Source: Mactromeris polynyma
Lineage: Eukaryota; Mollusca; Bivalvia; Venerida; Mactridae
NCBI GenBank assembly: GCA_032209605.1
Contig: JASFXZ010000002.1
Span: 53,818,431-53,882,430, forward strand
Direction of reading: 5' to 3'
DNA: 64,000 nt
The position numbers and the translations under genes were made by a program. Below, piece by piece: positions 1 through 12,885 of the stretch. The first letter of the stretch is position 1, and every line of letters begins with the position of its first letter. The notes under the pieces were generated by a model, which was given only the letters and a program-made list of their open reading frames with translations, was not told the origin of the DNA and searched no databases.

Positions 1-487
1 ACAGATCGGACAAAGACCAGTACTCGGACACCGCGCGATTTAAACACTTTGAAAACGATACGCTCATAATTGTCAAATTAAAATCACATCAAGACCAGAA
101 CAGCCTTTGAGTAAATACTGAATAAGAACGTGCTGGGTCTTGATGTTTCAGCTAAAGTTATTTTTCAAAATCTAGTTATTCATAATTCCACAGACACTCA
201 ACAAACTGACATGTTTCATTGGGTGGCCGATGTTCGCACATATTTGTGATGTTGCATGACTTAGCATTTGATACAAACCCTAATTCCACCATGGACAGCC
301 GTAAAATCCAAACAAACTCACACACACCCGCTTAATTAAAGGCACTTATTTCAGGATGGGGCTAAAAGACATCTCCAATAAAAACTAATACTGGAAATGA
401 GATACGATAACCCGGTATCGACAGTGGCGTATTTTTCTGTATGAATAAGACTAGATGCAGATCCATTTTAAATTCCAGTTTTTGTTT

Positions 488-497
488 TGATTGACAG
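488..497 (+). promoter_or_regulatory. PBX-MEIS composite site TGATTGACAG
   Basis: This is an exact copy of the 10-mer also found in the proximal Meis promoter at 15059-15068. It lies about 14.8 kb upstream of the start codon. A single copy may be chance, but identity to the promoter copy makes it a candidate distal element. Confidence 0.3.
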
Positions 498-3400
498 GGT
501 GTATTAGTAACGTTACGAGCGATTCTCGAAGGGACGGGACTGGGTTAAAGTGTAAGAAATAGCAATTTCTCTGAAAGAATAGGGGTTATAACCCCAAGTC
601 TTATCCAAGTGAAAATATCTTAAAGAGATTAAATCTTCTAGACTGATTAAAATGCCTATTTGATTCAATAGGAACGATCACCTGATTGGGAAAGAAAGTA
701 ATAGTCAATGTTTCCCCGCCTGGTCGGAAAATTGTAATTTCATTAAAAAAAAACAGAAGAAAGAACTAGAACCGCAAACATTATACAGCAGTAAATAGAA
801 ATGAAAATTGCACCTAAATGAAATGTTTTGCTCACGAAATAGTTTGATGACATTTGTGAGAGAAAAAATGGTAAAGTCGCAAATCTTTGTCAATACCTTT
901 GTACTCGTTTCCACTTAGAGTAACATCTTTATATGTCGTTAGAACAACATGACAACGTATATATACCCGAAGACAGACTAAAGATTTCTGTTTCCTTGCT
1001 TTATCGAAACTAATTAACAAACAGTCTCCTAGTTCTAATATTGTATCAGAAATAAGCAGGTGCTTACTAGGAAATAAATACAAATTTCAGTTAATAAACC
1101 GCGTTTTGTTACACGGAGAATATGAATAAATAATTAGTTGCGTGAATTGTATCTTGTTTTATCATATGACATAAAGGTGAAACATTGATAATTGTTTCAA
1201 TTTCAAGAACTGTAGAAATCAAAGCAATGAATGATTTCTCATAACATCAATTGTTTGGGGAGCGAGTGAGCTTATAAAATAATGCGGTTTGTATTTGATA
1301 TCTTATGACATTTCTGAACTCTCTTATTACTGATCATATTTGGTTAAAATGAAAGTTTGAAACAACGCGGAATATAACAGAGAAGGCCGCACTCTAAGAG
1401 TAGGCCCCACCACTACTTAGATCATTATGGTAAAAATAATCAAGAAAGGGCTTGTGGTATGAAATAAAAAAGCTAAAAAGAATGGGGGAACACGCTTCAG
1501 ATTACAGTGTGGCTTATACATGTAAGACAACAACAAACATTTTATAAAAATAGTTCCGTCAATTTTATATCTTTTCTCTGACGCCTCTTATCAAAATCTT
1601 TAAAATTATGGAATATTCCCAATCTTAATTAAACCACTATTGTGAATATGGTGAAAATGCAGAACGTTAACTTACTTTTATACGATGAAACGTCTTAGGA
1701 GTATTTGAATTATTGTTATATAGCCCCTTAAGGTAGCGCGAAATATACATAGATGGGCATTTCTTTCACTTCAATTGCTTCATTCACGTTTTCATTCATG
1801 TTTTCTTCACAGACGAAACAGATTTTCTAGGAATTATTAGTGTTAACCCGACTAGTACTACATCATTCACCCACATGTAGCTCTCAGAAAGTATTGTGTC
1901 CTACCAAAATATGATATTATTTGGTGACAGTTGGGTTTCTGCAAGAAGTTGACATATTTCTGTGAGAGTTGCTACCTTAAGGTGTGCATGTTTTATGTTC
2001 TGTTAAATTGCCAATGCAGCTGTTGGTATGATAGGTCGATTTTACTGAATATAACTTTGTAAACTTGCTTCATATAACATTATACATGTATTTAGTATTT
2101 TTTTAGAGAAATTGTGTAGTATAAAATGATGAAATGTATAACATGATAATTAATGCTGTTACTCTCAGTTTGTTGTGTTTCAAATACAGCTGGGTGAACT
2201 TTCTACAGACATGATAATATTGAGTATTGTTAGGGAAATCTTGTAGTATAACATGATGGAATATAGAACATTAATTTAATTCTCAGTAATATTCTCAATT
2301 TAAATTTGTTGCATTTATATATTTTCAAGATTTCTTCTGGTCCACTTCATGTGTGGCATTTCCTTATCGACTTCTTTAGTCAGTTTTATTTGTAATCAGT
2401 CAAACACTCTTTATAATATCATTGATGATTTTAATTGGCATATTTTTTTTAGATTTTGGAATGTATTTAGTGAAAATATATATAATTCTACATCTGTGCG
2501 AGGAAAATTTAAAAATGGTAGTTAAACGCCAACACTATCTATATAATGTTAAAATGATGAATCAAGTTTTATACATTTTTTCAGTTCTTTCCATTTTTTG
2601 TTTGTTTATGGTGGGGAGAAGGACACTGGAAGCCGTGTCTCTTCCTCGTCAGATGTGTCACATACCAGTGTCTGTAGTTCGATGATTTCATGTGCCGTAT
2701 TTCCATTTCATTTATTATCATGAATGTCATTGAAGCAGCGATTGTAAGCTAACCTACATTTTATGAGCATATCTTTGAAGATACTATGTACAGTTACAAG
2801 TATTAATAGAAACATAAAATGCAGTAATATATCTGCACCTTATCTCTGACTTACACGGTCGTGTAGATGTTAGTATATCAATGAACATAAAAACAACATT
2901 TTCTCCGTATCTTTTAAGCAAGACAATGAATCTTAATTAACAACATATCTTCTGAGAAAATTGATAGATCGCCATTCGTAAACAAAAACAAATGTTCATT
3001 AAATTCGCTCAATGAGTAACGACCATTCCAGTAATCTACATTCGACATCGGATCAAACAATCAATATATGATATATTTCACCAAATTTTGATTTTAAATA
3101 AGAAATTTTATCTGAGCGTGACTTGTTATATGTAATAATGATATTGCTATAAATATACCGTCATGCTGGAATGAAGAAGGCACGTGTGCATTCTTTGTAT
3201 GTGATTTGAATGTTGTCTGAATATATTACAACATTTCACGGCTTGTCATGAAAAAGTATTCACTTGCTGATATAGTTATGATTGATACAGTAACGTGGAG
3301 TATATACTATCATTGTTACTATAATCTATTTTTGATATTATCGCTGATTAATAATGCTTGCATTAAGGTCAAATTTGTTGTATAAGATGTCGCGGAAAGT

Positions 3401-3638
3401 ATCGTAGTGGGGAGAATTTGACTTTACTTCTTTTGAATTGAAACCTTTTTGATACTGAGATGTGTTTTTGGACAGGCATCATGCTCAGATAAAAGTGGAT
3501 TGACCCCTTCCTCTATATGTATTACACGTTCTCTTCGCATGGAATAAAATCACACGTTTTAGTCAATATTTATTAAAATAATAAATAATTTTGATTGTAT
3601 GATAAGTATTTTGGTAGCGAACCAAATATTAATCCGTT

Positions 3639-3688
3639 TATTAGTCATACATGATTCTGCGTGTATTAGTCATACATGATTCTGCGAA
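3639..3688. repeat. 25-bp tandem duplication
   Basis: Two adjacent 25-bp copies share tattagtcatacatgattct and the bases just after it, identical over at least 23 bp. Recent local duplication; no function inferred. Confidence 0.85.
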
Positions 3689-5637
3689 TATCTGGAACTT
3701 GCTCTTGAATACCAAATTTTCTATGAATTAAAAATAGTTCACAGTTATTGTCTCTGAAAAATCCCGATACAAAAATCATTCTACAAAGTAATTGGAATTG
3801 AATTACAGGACTAAAAGTTCCATAAGTTAGCAATATTGACAACATTTAAGACAAATGCATACTAATGAACTATTGAAGAGTTTAAAAATCAAACCAACTC
3901 ATTACGATCAATGAAGTCAATGTAACTTTTCTTACTTTCAGTTGAAGAGTACAAAGGGAAATAACATTTAAATTACCACAAAAAACAGCAGATCCTTTAA
4001 ACATTGTATTTTTGACAATATATTTAGCATTGTGGAAAGAATGAACACAGTCACATCATGTCGTACAAGCAAAGTTTGCTAAGTTCCAAAGAAAGAAACA
4101 AAACAAATCTTTTGAAGTCCGATGTTTGAACCCTTTATGAGCAACGCATGCACACTGTCCGGACGTTTACTTCTGTCTTTGACTGCAGTTTTATTTGTCA
4201 CATCACAGTACTTGTCCAAGTTTATATGAAATAATTATTCCAAAAGTTGAAATAATGCAAGAGTCTTCAAACGTTTGCTGTACAATCACAGAAAGCAGAC
4301 ATAGAAGACATTGTTAGACTTTACAAGACGAGCTGAAGCCGGCCCATGAATGATCATTTTGTGAAAACGTTTTGATCTATATACTTGAATGGATAAATAC
4401 TCGTAAACCACAATTGCTTTAAATCTTAACTTTCTGGCTTGTCATTCCTTTTCTCCGATTCAAAATGTAAATTTTATGTGAGTTTAATTTGTACACAAAA
4501 AATGGTATGGCAAGTTCATAATTAAATCTTGTTTGCGATTATACATGGCCTGGCTGTTTATGCTATTTTAAAACATATGTGTAGAAATGCGTATACAATT
4601 ATATAAATTGTCTCATTTATTTAATGTTTATGTGGTAGATCAGGTTTCACACGATGACGTGGACCTAAATATGAATGAGACATATCATTTGTATTGTAAA
4701 AGTAGGTACTAAAGGACTTACCAAAGTTAAAAAAAAAATGCTTTCACAACGTATTTGTGTCAAATTAATTAACAAATCACATTGCGTGTCAAAGACAGTG
4801 ATCAGAAAACGAATGCTTAACACATTATAACAAGGACTATAGAAACAAGAACATGTATCAATTTCTTACATAACATCATTTTGAAATCTTCCCAGTGTTA
4901 AAAGTAGATGTACAAGTATTTAGCATATGTTTCCTTGGCACAGCGAAATCAGTGTGGACAACTCGCGTTAATAAGACAATTTATTAACATGATGGTAACA
5001 TGCTAAAACATAATATCTTCATCATTTTATACTTTATAGCCTTGGTATAATTCATTAAAACCAATTTATATTCACTCGCGAAATTAAAGCATAAATGTGA
5101 ATTTTCGTTTTATATTAAATTTACCATGTCGTTAATACAGATATACTGGTATCGTCAGAAGACGATATCACCCCGCGATTTTCCGAGTTATTAACTGTTG
5201 TCACACACAATGAATATGAGTTTGTCATAAAATGGACACACTTCATTAAACACAAAAGTAGAAGAAGCCATACTCATAGTCATAATGTTAGAAAATGATT
5301 TCAAGCGCTTATTCAACATACGATCCATGATTTTACGTATTATGACCATGTCAAACAAAAGGCGCTTGTAGAATAGTATTGCATTCAAATTGTTGAATTA
5401 GCGATGCTTAAAAAGTGCATGATAATGTATTACATACGGCTCTTGGTTGTTAAACTCGCTATGCAATACATATGCTTGATCCTACGCATGGATATTGTTC
5501 GTCTATTTCATATATTGTATTCAAACACCTGTCATAACACACTTCTAGATTTCTTGTTTCATAAGGTGTTGATCTATATTTGTCGATTCGATTATGAAGC
5601 AATAGATACTGAAGATAATGAATTGCATGACTTTATT

Positions 5638-5662
5638 GACGGCGGCCTTCAGGCCGTCGTCT
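5638..5662. repeat. GC-rich inverted repeat
   Basis: A compact GC-rich palindrome (gacggcggcct / aggccgtcgtc) in AT-rich DNA. It can fold into a stem with a 2-nt centre. It looks like the tip of a small inverted-repeat element, but no longer terminal repeats were identified. Confidence 0.5.
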
Positions 5663-6479
5663 ATTTGAATAATTTTTAATCTAGGTACATGGAGTTGCAT
5701 AATCGAAATGGGAGAAGCCATTGGTATTATGCTTTTTTAAATTGTTCTTACAAAACGTGATTCTAATTATACAGATAAAAAAAGTGTACTAATTGATAAT
5801 AAAAAAATGTCAAAATATTTAAAATGTATTTTTACCGTTAATAAAAAGCTTTAAAAAATGTTTTACGTATGCTTATAAGAATTTACAACAGCTAGTCACG
5901 AAAACGGTTAGGCATCGTGTATTACATAGCTTCGTTTCACAACTACGCTCAATTCATCATCAAAGTTCAGGAAATGGTTCCTAATGCTGTGCACGCAAAT
6001 TGAAATTGTACTTATAAAAAAGCAAATTGTTAAACAAAAAATGTTAATCCATATTAATAAGTTCATGAATGCAGTTTATAATGTACAAATATAAATACAG
6101 TGACCAAACTATGCAATATACATTGCCTTAACTTGACCCATATAAGTTATGTACTGATGGTAATATGTAAACAAAATTCAGCCAATGAAAATTGTCGTTG
6201 AAAACGTCATAGCATTTGTTGTTCAAATAACGCATTGGCAGTAAAACGGATTCAGTACATTCGAGATCAAATGCTGATGGTTGAACTGAACTTTTAATTA
6301 CGTTGTTTTGACATTTTTAGTGGATATTTTTCCCTTTTGATATCCCAATAGTTCTTTTAGATCTGTAAAACTAGAAGTTATAATCATGTATATTTTTAGA
6401 TCCGTTTCGTTCTATCTACGTTTCGTGTAATCTTTTTTTTTCTTCGTTTCGTGTAAATCGATGCACCAGCATTTTCCCG

Positions 6480-6589
6480 CGAAACATTATCACCGACCAA
6501 TGGAAAAAGTCTATTTAATCACGTGGTTTATAGAAGCGTCATTTTCCGCCATATTGGTTGAGTGACCACACAAGAAAACAAAAACAAAC
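6480..6589 (+). promoter_or_regulatory. Promoter-like stretch before the peptidase fragment
   Basis: In order: a CCAAT box (gaccaatgga, about 6496), a CACGTG E-box (about 6521) and CCGCCATATTGG (about 6548), which resembles the YY1 initiator motif CCGCCATnTT. An A-rich leader then leads to ATG at 6590. This arrangement is typical of short TATA-less animal promoters. Activity is inferred. Confidence 0.35.
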
Positions 6590-6769
6590 ATGGTAAGAAG
6601 TATTTTAGGTAGTTTCCATCAAGGTTGTCCAAATTTTGCACCATATAATGGAATGCAGTGTACTGCAATGGCATTAGTGGCGCTGTCGGCATTTTTTCAG
6701 TACGAGCCTTGCAGTATTTTCAATTTTCATGAATTGTGGATGATTCTTACCAGAATTATGGCTTGGTGA
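6590..6769 (+). pseudogene. Fragment of a transposon/virus-type cysteine peptidase (FHQG...QC)
   Basis: A 59-codon ORF, below the usual length cut-off, with ATG at 6590 and TGA at 6767. It opens with GSFHQG at residues 7-12, followed by GMQCTAMALVAL at residues 21-32. That spacing (FHQG, an aromatic, then G-x-QC before a hydrophobic helix) resembles the N-terminal catalytic signature of herpes-tegument/OTU-like cysteine peptidases, which also occur in invertebrate mobile elements. Cys24 would be the nucleophile. Only the first part of a domain is present; the His/Asp part is missing and coding signal stops soon after the TGA. The best reading is a truncated remnant of a mobile element or integrated virus, though a small expressed ORF cannot be excluded. 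Recognition is from memory of the motif, not a database search. Confidence 0.5.
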
Positions 6770-7587
6770 TGATCATACTTTCTTATTTATTGATAAACAA
6801 AATAATAAATCTTCAATATCATGCTTCCTAAAACTTGTGCCGCCGTTTTGATGCTTTGCATCAAAATTAGTCTTGTTCAGTATATTAATGACAAATTGGT
6901 TGCTGAGTTCTGGATCTAATCTACGTTCAGTTATTGTTGGGAAGGAAGTTTTCAAATTCGGCTGTTCTAGGCACCAGTCACAAACGCTCGGATTTCCAGA
7001 TATTTTTTGTTGCCGACAAAATTATGCTTAGTTGCAATCTGATAGTAACCAACATCAAAGCACTTGAAAATTGCTTTCTGTCAATATGGATTACATATTA
7101 CATGTATCACGAATCCAACACGTTAAATATTGTTGTAATCGTGAAATTGTGTGAATATTTTGCCGGTGTTTTGTTGACTGATTTATCTCAAACGAAAATA
7201 TCACATGGTCAAAGCGAGAGAGGGAGGTAGTGAGGCCACGTGGTGTTTTCAAATTCGTCCCAACCATTTCTATTGTTATCATATTGTTCATTTCATTCAC
7301 TGCAGCTGGGCCTATCTGGTTTAATTAAATTTTCATACGAGTAATGAACACAGCTGATTACGTATGACAACCATTTACACTCAACATAATACTATCTCCT
7401 ATGTGAATGTGGAGACACACCTGTTTTAAAGATGTCCCAATCATGAATCAATATCCTGAATATCCAGGTTACAGATTTTCTCTCGTATTCTTAGCAACAA
7501 ATAGACATTGATACTCGATGCAACCACTCTAAAACATGATATCTTGTTTCTCACTACTCTAGTATCATTTATAGTCATACATTTATG

Positions 7588-7665
7588 TCGAGGATTCTAC
7601 GCAAGATTATCGTAACTCCTATATATTTATATAAGAGTAACCGTAGTCTTGCACTGAACCCTCGA
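7588..7665 (+). ncRNA. Candidate pre-miRNA-like hairpin
   Basis: Two 31-nt arms (7588-7618 and 7635-7665) pair around a 16-nt A/T loop. By hand, 23 of 31 positions form Watson-Crick pairs and 2 more form G-U pairs; mismatches are scattered. Length and pairing suit a 78-nt animal miRNA precursor. Neither arm matches a miRNA I recognise. A degenerate palindromic repeat is the main alternative. Confidence 0.35.
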
Positions 7666-10600
7666 TGTGACATAACATTTGTCATGTATATTTCATATTC
7701 CGTCTTGTCATCTTCTGTTGTGAATTCATGTCAATACAGTGACATAGATATATAGTGTTGTTTTGCCTCCTTTTGCTGTTGGGGGTGTCCGTACACTAAG
7801 TTTGTGTGTGTGCATTTCCTACGGGCTTCTGGAGGTGTAAGGGCAAATATGTATGGGAATATGGAAGTAAGGAATTGTCTGTCTGATTATCAAAAGCAAA
7901 AATGGAACAACAAGGGGATGGGGTTAAATGCATGGAATATACAACATATATGTTTATGGTGTATTCTGTCTTTATACATTTTATGTCTCCTCATAGTTGT
8001 GGCGAAATTATCACAACATATTTGACCCTTAGCTCTGTTTCACTCTCCATTCAACTACATGGACAGCAACTGGCTTAGAAATTCAGAAAAATGGAACATG
8101 GTCTATTTGTTTTAAGTTCAGTTGCAGCATGATCAACGCCAAAGAAAACATATCATGTATTGCATATCATAATCTACAAAATTGCAACGTTTTCAGTGCG
8201 ATAGATAAATGCCTAGTCTGATTACCTAACTCTTTGAAAATGCAATTCCATTGAGAAAACATATCACTCCTGTTTATATCACAACTGTGGGACATTATGT
8301 TCCCTTGATCCTTTAAGACCCTACCGGATCCGCATAGAGATTAGTAAATCTAAAACACATTTTGATCTCAGAGAAATCTTCAATACGGTACTTGATCAAT
8401 ATTTGTACACTTTTTACTGTGTGTTTTATCAAGAATTCCCATACAAATAGCGATAATCCGACAAAAGATTGAGCTTTCCTCTTTAAGAAAAATATTCCCT
8501 TTAATCGACTAACGGGCCCATATTGAGTTCTGTTTGATTTGTGAAATATACGGCGTAGATAAGAAAAATGTGTTTCATCGGTGATTATAAGATTGTGCAT
8601 GGTTAGTGTGCCTGTGGAGTGATAAATTACAAAGTGAAAGATAATGATTGCAGTCGGATTGGCTCCAATTGTAAAGTAATACGCCGGGCTCTTTAATAGA
8701 AAACACCATCAAAATGTCTGAAACTAATAATATGTAATATGACAATGCAAAGCAATATTTACATGAGGATATTGAGAAAAATAACACAATCGGCGTCATG
8801 AACGCATGCTAGACGCTGCAAGGACATACCTATGACAATAGCCAACCACAGGACGCAATGATGTCACGTGGTCCAACATGGTCGCCTGTGAATGAAGTCA
8901 TTCTTCGTGGGGCCGACATTCTTGGTGTCTTTGCGACGTACTGCATTGGCATAACTAATCTTTTCATTGTGATATCGACTCAATATGTCACCAGGATGAC
9001 AATATATATAATCCTTTAAGCATAAACCTCTGATAAAGTGGTTAATAAAACATTGTTGATGACTCATTATAAACTACGCTCTCCAAACATAACAATATAT
9101 GTTTTCATTGATGCCTGAGAAAATTCGGGTACTGATTAATAAAAGTAAATAAACCCTTCCTTTCCCACACCGTGAATAGTGTGAGACATGTAACGGCCTG
9201 TCATTCTTTGATGATAATGCTAATTGTTAGGTTAGTAATATTTCAAAAAGTTCATAAATGCTTAAATTTGTCCTCCGTCCTAAATGTTGTTTTGATTAAA
9301 TGTTTATAAATGTTGTAATCAGACTTAAGGTAAGTTCTATGTACCTCAGACTTTGTCTCCGATAGCGGTAAAAGAAAAGAAATCATGAAGATTGTGAATA
9401 TCTATCACTACCATTATAATTAAAGCCTTTTAACTTGATAGAAACAGCTTATGAGTTCATAAACTACTTTAGCACGTCAATTTTCAGCATTTCGTTGTCT
9501 TGAATCATTTAGGATACTCTTATTAGTTCGTTGGGTGAATTTTGGGACTACTTCGTTGTGAGAACTTCGGTTTTAGCTGGTTTCCGGCTTTAAGTCTTTT
9601 TTTTATTTTTAAAATGGGAACAAATTGCCACACTACTATAGACGGTACCGCTCATCCAAAACATATGGAAACTAGGCCGGTTGTAATGTCTTCATACGGA
9701 AGGCTCGGGGTTGTATCCGCGTAAAATGCCTGTGTTACTTTCTACGGCGCCTGTATTAAGAAACACTCTTGCAATATTTTCAAATCAACAATCAGATAAA
9801 AAAACAACAAGCGCCAATTGCAATACTGGTGCTAATAACAGGCTTTTAGTTTTTGTCTTGTCTTAATTAAAACAATCGCGGTTAAAACTTGGAAGATTAC
9901 TACAAATTACGCAGGTTTCATCTGACGCAAGCGATAAGAATATAGAGCACATCTATTGTTCTAATATAGATGAAGCAATTGTTAAAAACACAATACAGCT
10001 AGCGATAGAAGTCGAACAAATCAAACGGTTTTTGCTACAATTAATCAGTAATTCTGGCTTCTTTGTATAGACACTGTTTTAACAAACAGAGAAGTATTTT
10101 TTTGCATCTCACAAATAATAAGAGTTGCGTTCTTCAATTGGTCCCAGGGGATCGTAGAGCAGAGAAGTCAAGAAATGGAATAAAATAATTCATTTCTCGC
10201 TTTCATTATTCATTTCCCTTGACGGAACAGCATTTCATTCACATTCATTGAATAATTCAACAGTTTTCCGAGGGTCATTATTATCGAATTTTATTTCAGT
10301 CCGTATTTATAAATCACAAGAGTTTGTTTGTCCGGTTCTAGGGCCCTACGTGGGTGCATCTTGCTTTCATCGTTAGATGCAAGGACCATATACGTGTAAA
10401 TGTGGCTAAAGCTTTTTTTAAATGCATCACTGTTCTGCATTGACTTCTTGTGCTCACGTTTGAACATGTCATTTTGTGTGTGACTTCATCTATGTTTGTG
10501 TCTTTTATCCCTTTTGCCATATACTATATGTCCATGATTCGTCGTGTTGTTGAGGTGGCTGTACGCTTTATAGATTACATTTCCTAGCTCGACTTCTATA

Positions 10601-12765
10601 TCATGTTCCCTCGGTAGGTCAAACAATTAGTGGTTGACTTCAGTGATGCCATCTAAGACTGCCAGGCTGTACGAGAGTACTTTTCGGTTGGACGCAGTCT
10701 TTCATTCAGGCTCGTGTTGAAGCAAATTTGTCATGGTTTGGTATTGGGATAAGACTGAATACAATAAATAACCTGTTGTCTAATACTTCCGGATCTTATT
10801 CTTGTTATGGGCATGTTTTAACTATTAATTGTATTGTATTATCACTCTTCAATGGGAGTATGTAAAATAGTTTGCTGGACTATAAGTGTGATCTGCTTGA
10901 TTGTATCTATGTCAACTGACAGCTAGAAATTAATAGCTGGTCATGTTTCAAGGTAATAGTTGATTTATTGTTCTTACAAGCAAGTAATAATTGTGATTTT
11001 AAAAAATGGGGACAAAACAAATGCATTTTATTTTTATACATACAGTTTATGCTTCCCAGACAATTTGAACAAATAAACGGCCTATTTCAATGTTTGTTTT
11101 GTGAAAGCGAATGTTGATTAAAACTTGAGATTATCGGTTTATAGCTATAATATAGTTACTATATACAGTTAGTCGGTATAATCTTCTGCTTGAGTTCATC
11201 ACGGTTCATATATCTACCTACATAAATTATTTCATGTAAGACGTATTCCTTCCATGCAATATTCACGGAATAACAAAAGGCAAAATGCGGTAGTTCAAAC
11301 GAAAACAATGTGCTGGCTTCATTGATTATGTACGCGTGTTGAATTTCTGTTTCATTGAAACCATATTGTCACATAAAACACACCTCAGAATAAAACGCAT
11401 AATACAGGATCATACAAACAGCTTCAGTTTTGTTTTTTTTGCAGCCGATTTTGCCGCAAAATGTTCATCACCATAGATACGCCACATTTTACGTTGTCAT
11501 TAAACACTCTATTACAGTTATGGCGTTTTTATATTCTTCACTTCATTAAAGTCAGACTGATACTCCTTTAAGGTTTAAAGTGTGAGGTAAAAATTACCAT
11601 GGAAGATACACAGTCCATAATGCATTACCTTTCATATAAAAACAGGTTTTCGCCTACCTGTACGTACATTGTTTGACGTGGTGAGCATTTGTGTGGCAAC
11701 TGATTATTTTCATAAAGTGGATGAATAATAGTGCTTTCTGTTAACTATTTTAATATCAACATTCTGTGATTTATAAAATAGCAGTTTCTAGATATAAAGG
11801 CGTTTTCTTGTAATAATGTATTTTTGTGTTGTTTTTTTCTAAATCAGCGCAAATCCGATGACTATCTTGAATCAAAGGTGGACATGTAGTATGTTCACTA
11901 TATGCATGACTGTGTACTGGAAAGTATATATCTTATAAAAATTATATTCTCTTCTGTTCTGGACAATTCTGTTCTGTTCTATACGAACATTTTATAGACA
12001 TGTTTTTTCAGTGGTGTTGGTGTAATATTTATTCCTTGTAGCATCAGTTAGATCTCAAACCGGGGAGAACTTGTATAAATCCTTTCATGTATGAAATAAA
12101 AGTAAAAACGTTGTGTAGAATTTAAATTCTTGTGAAATATTTACACATTATCGCGTATATGCATGCAATCTTTCCTATCAATTTTACGTTGTTATATCGT
12201 AATAAAACAAAATAAACAATTCTTAGAAAACATTTCAGGGAAAATACTGAAAATTATGTTCCAATTTTATTTTTAATGTGAGCAATTAATATTGACTTCA
12301 ACATTAACAATTATTCTTAGATAAAGAAAAATAATTTATATAAATACGGTCATTAATTAACGATTAATTGGGCACAAGGTATACTAGACATAAACAAACA
12401 TTTACAAACACATATCCGTGTCACTACGTCCCCAATTCCGTATGACAACACATGGGACGTAATTCGCTGTCCTTCGAGATAGTTTTATGTAAATACAAGA
12501 TGGCTCAGGCGTATTTTTAAAAACTAATTTATCAACAAAATTAATTAAATTTCACTCGCTATCTTGACCTAGTCAGTGATCTAGAAAATCCATGTTCGGT
12601 TGATTTGCCTTCGTGATATGGGCTCATTTTATTCGATTCTTCACAAAAATAGCACAATTATAGAAATAAAACTGAAAGTTTAAGGGTCATTATGGGCATT
12701 TGATAGGGTGACGGGCTATATTTTCTTCACTTGTTAGGTGGTATCCGGTGACCCCAGGGACACGG
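7666..12765. other. Upstream intergenic DNA, no gene seen
   Basis: No coding signal. A CACGTG with adjacent TGATGTCA lies at about 8860-8876 and precedes ccaacatggtcgcc, a weak promoter-like arrangement with a 50-odd-codon ORF behind it. About 10.14-10.32 kb is less repetitive sequence containing agaaatg/catttct inverted copies. Neither is strong enough for a firm call. Confidence 0.5.
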
Positions 12766-12885
12766 CTAGATAAGACACACGTTATCACGATGATCACATG
12801 GTGTCATCACGGGTGTACCTCTTATCTAGACCCCTATCTCAGCGTTATCCCCTATCTCATCTTCTATAGCTTTGTTACATTATCC
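12766..12885. promoter_or_regulatory. GATA-factor site cluster
   Basis: Seven GATA cores lie within 120 bp. Five fit WGATAR: 12768-12773 (AGATAA), 12782-12787, 12822-12827, 12834-12839 and 12852-12857, the last four as reverse complements. TTATCC also occurs at 12845-12850 and 12880-12885. Two form a perfect 9-bp inverted pair, CTAGATAAG (12766-12774) and CTTATCTAG (12821-12829). It lies 2.4 kb upstream of Meis. An enhancer role is inferred from density only. Confidence 0.4.

Larger units (their letters stand above)
1..6479. other. Upstream intergenic DNA, no gene seen
   Basis: AT-rich DNA with only short random-looking ORFs. It contains the isolated TGATTGACAG site, a 25-bp duplication and the GC-rich inverted repeat listed separately. 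Nothing else could be supported. Confidence 0.6.

Noticed and set aside
6590..6597. ATG followed by gtaagaag, read as a Met-only first exon spliced to Meis exon 2
   Set aside because: Reading straight through gtaag gives a coherent peptidase-like ORF, and the MAQR exon at 15313 is a far better Meis start.
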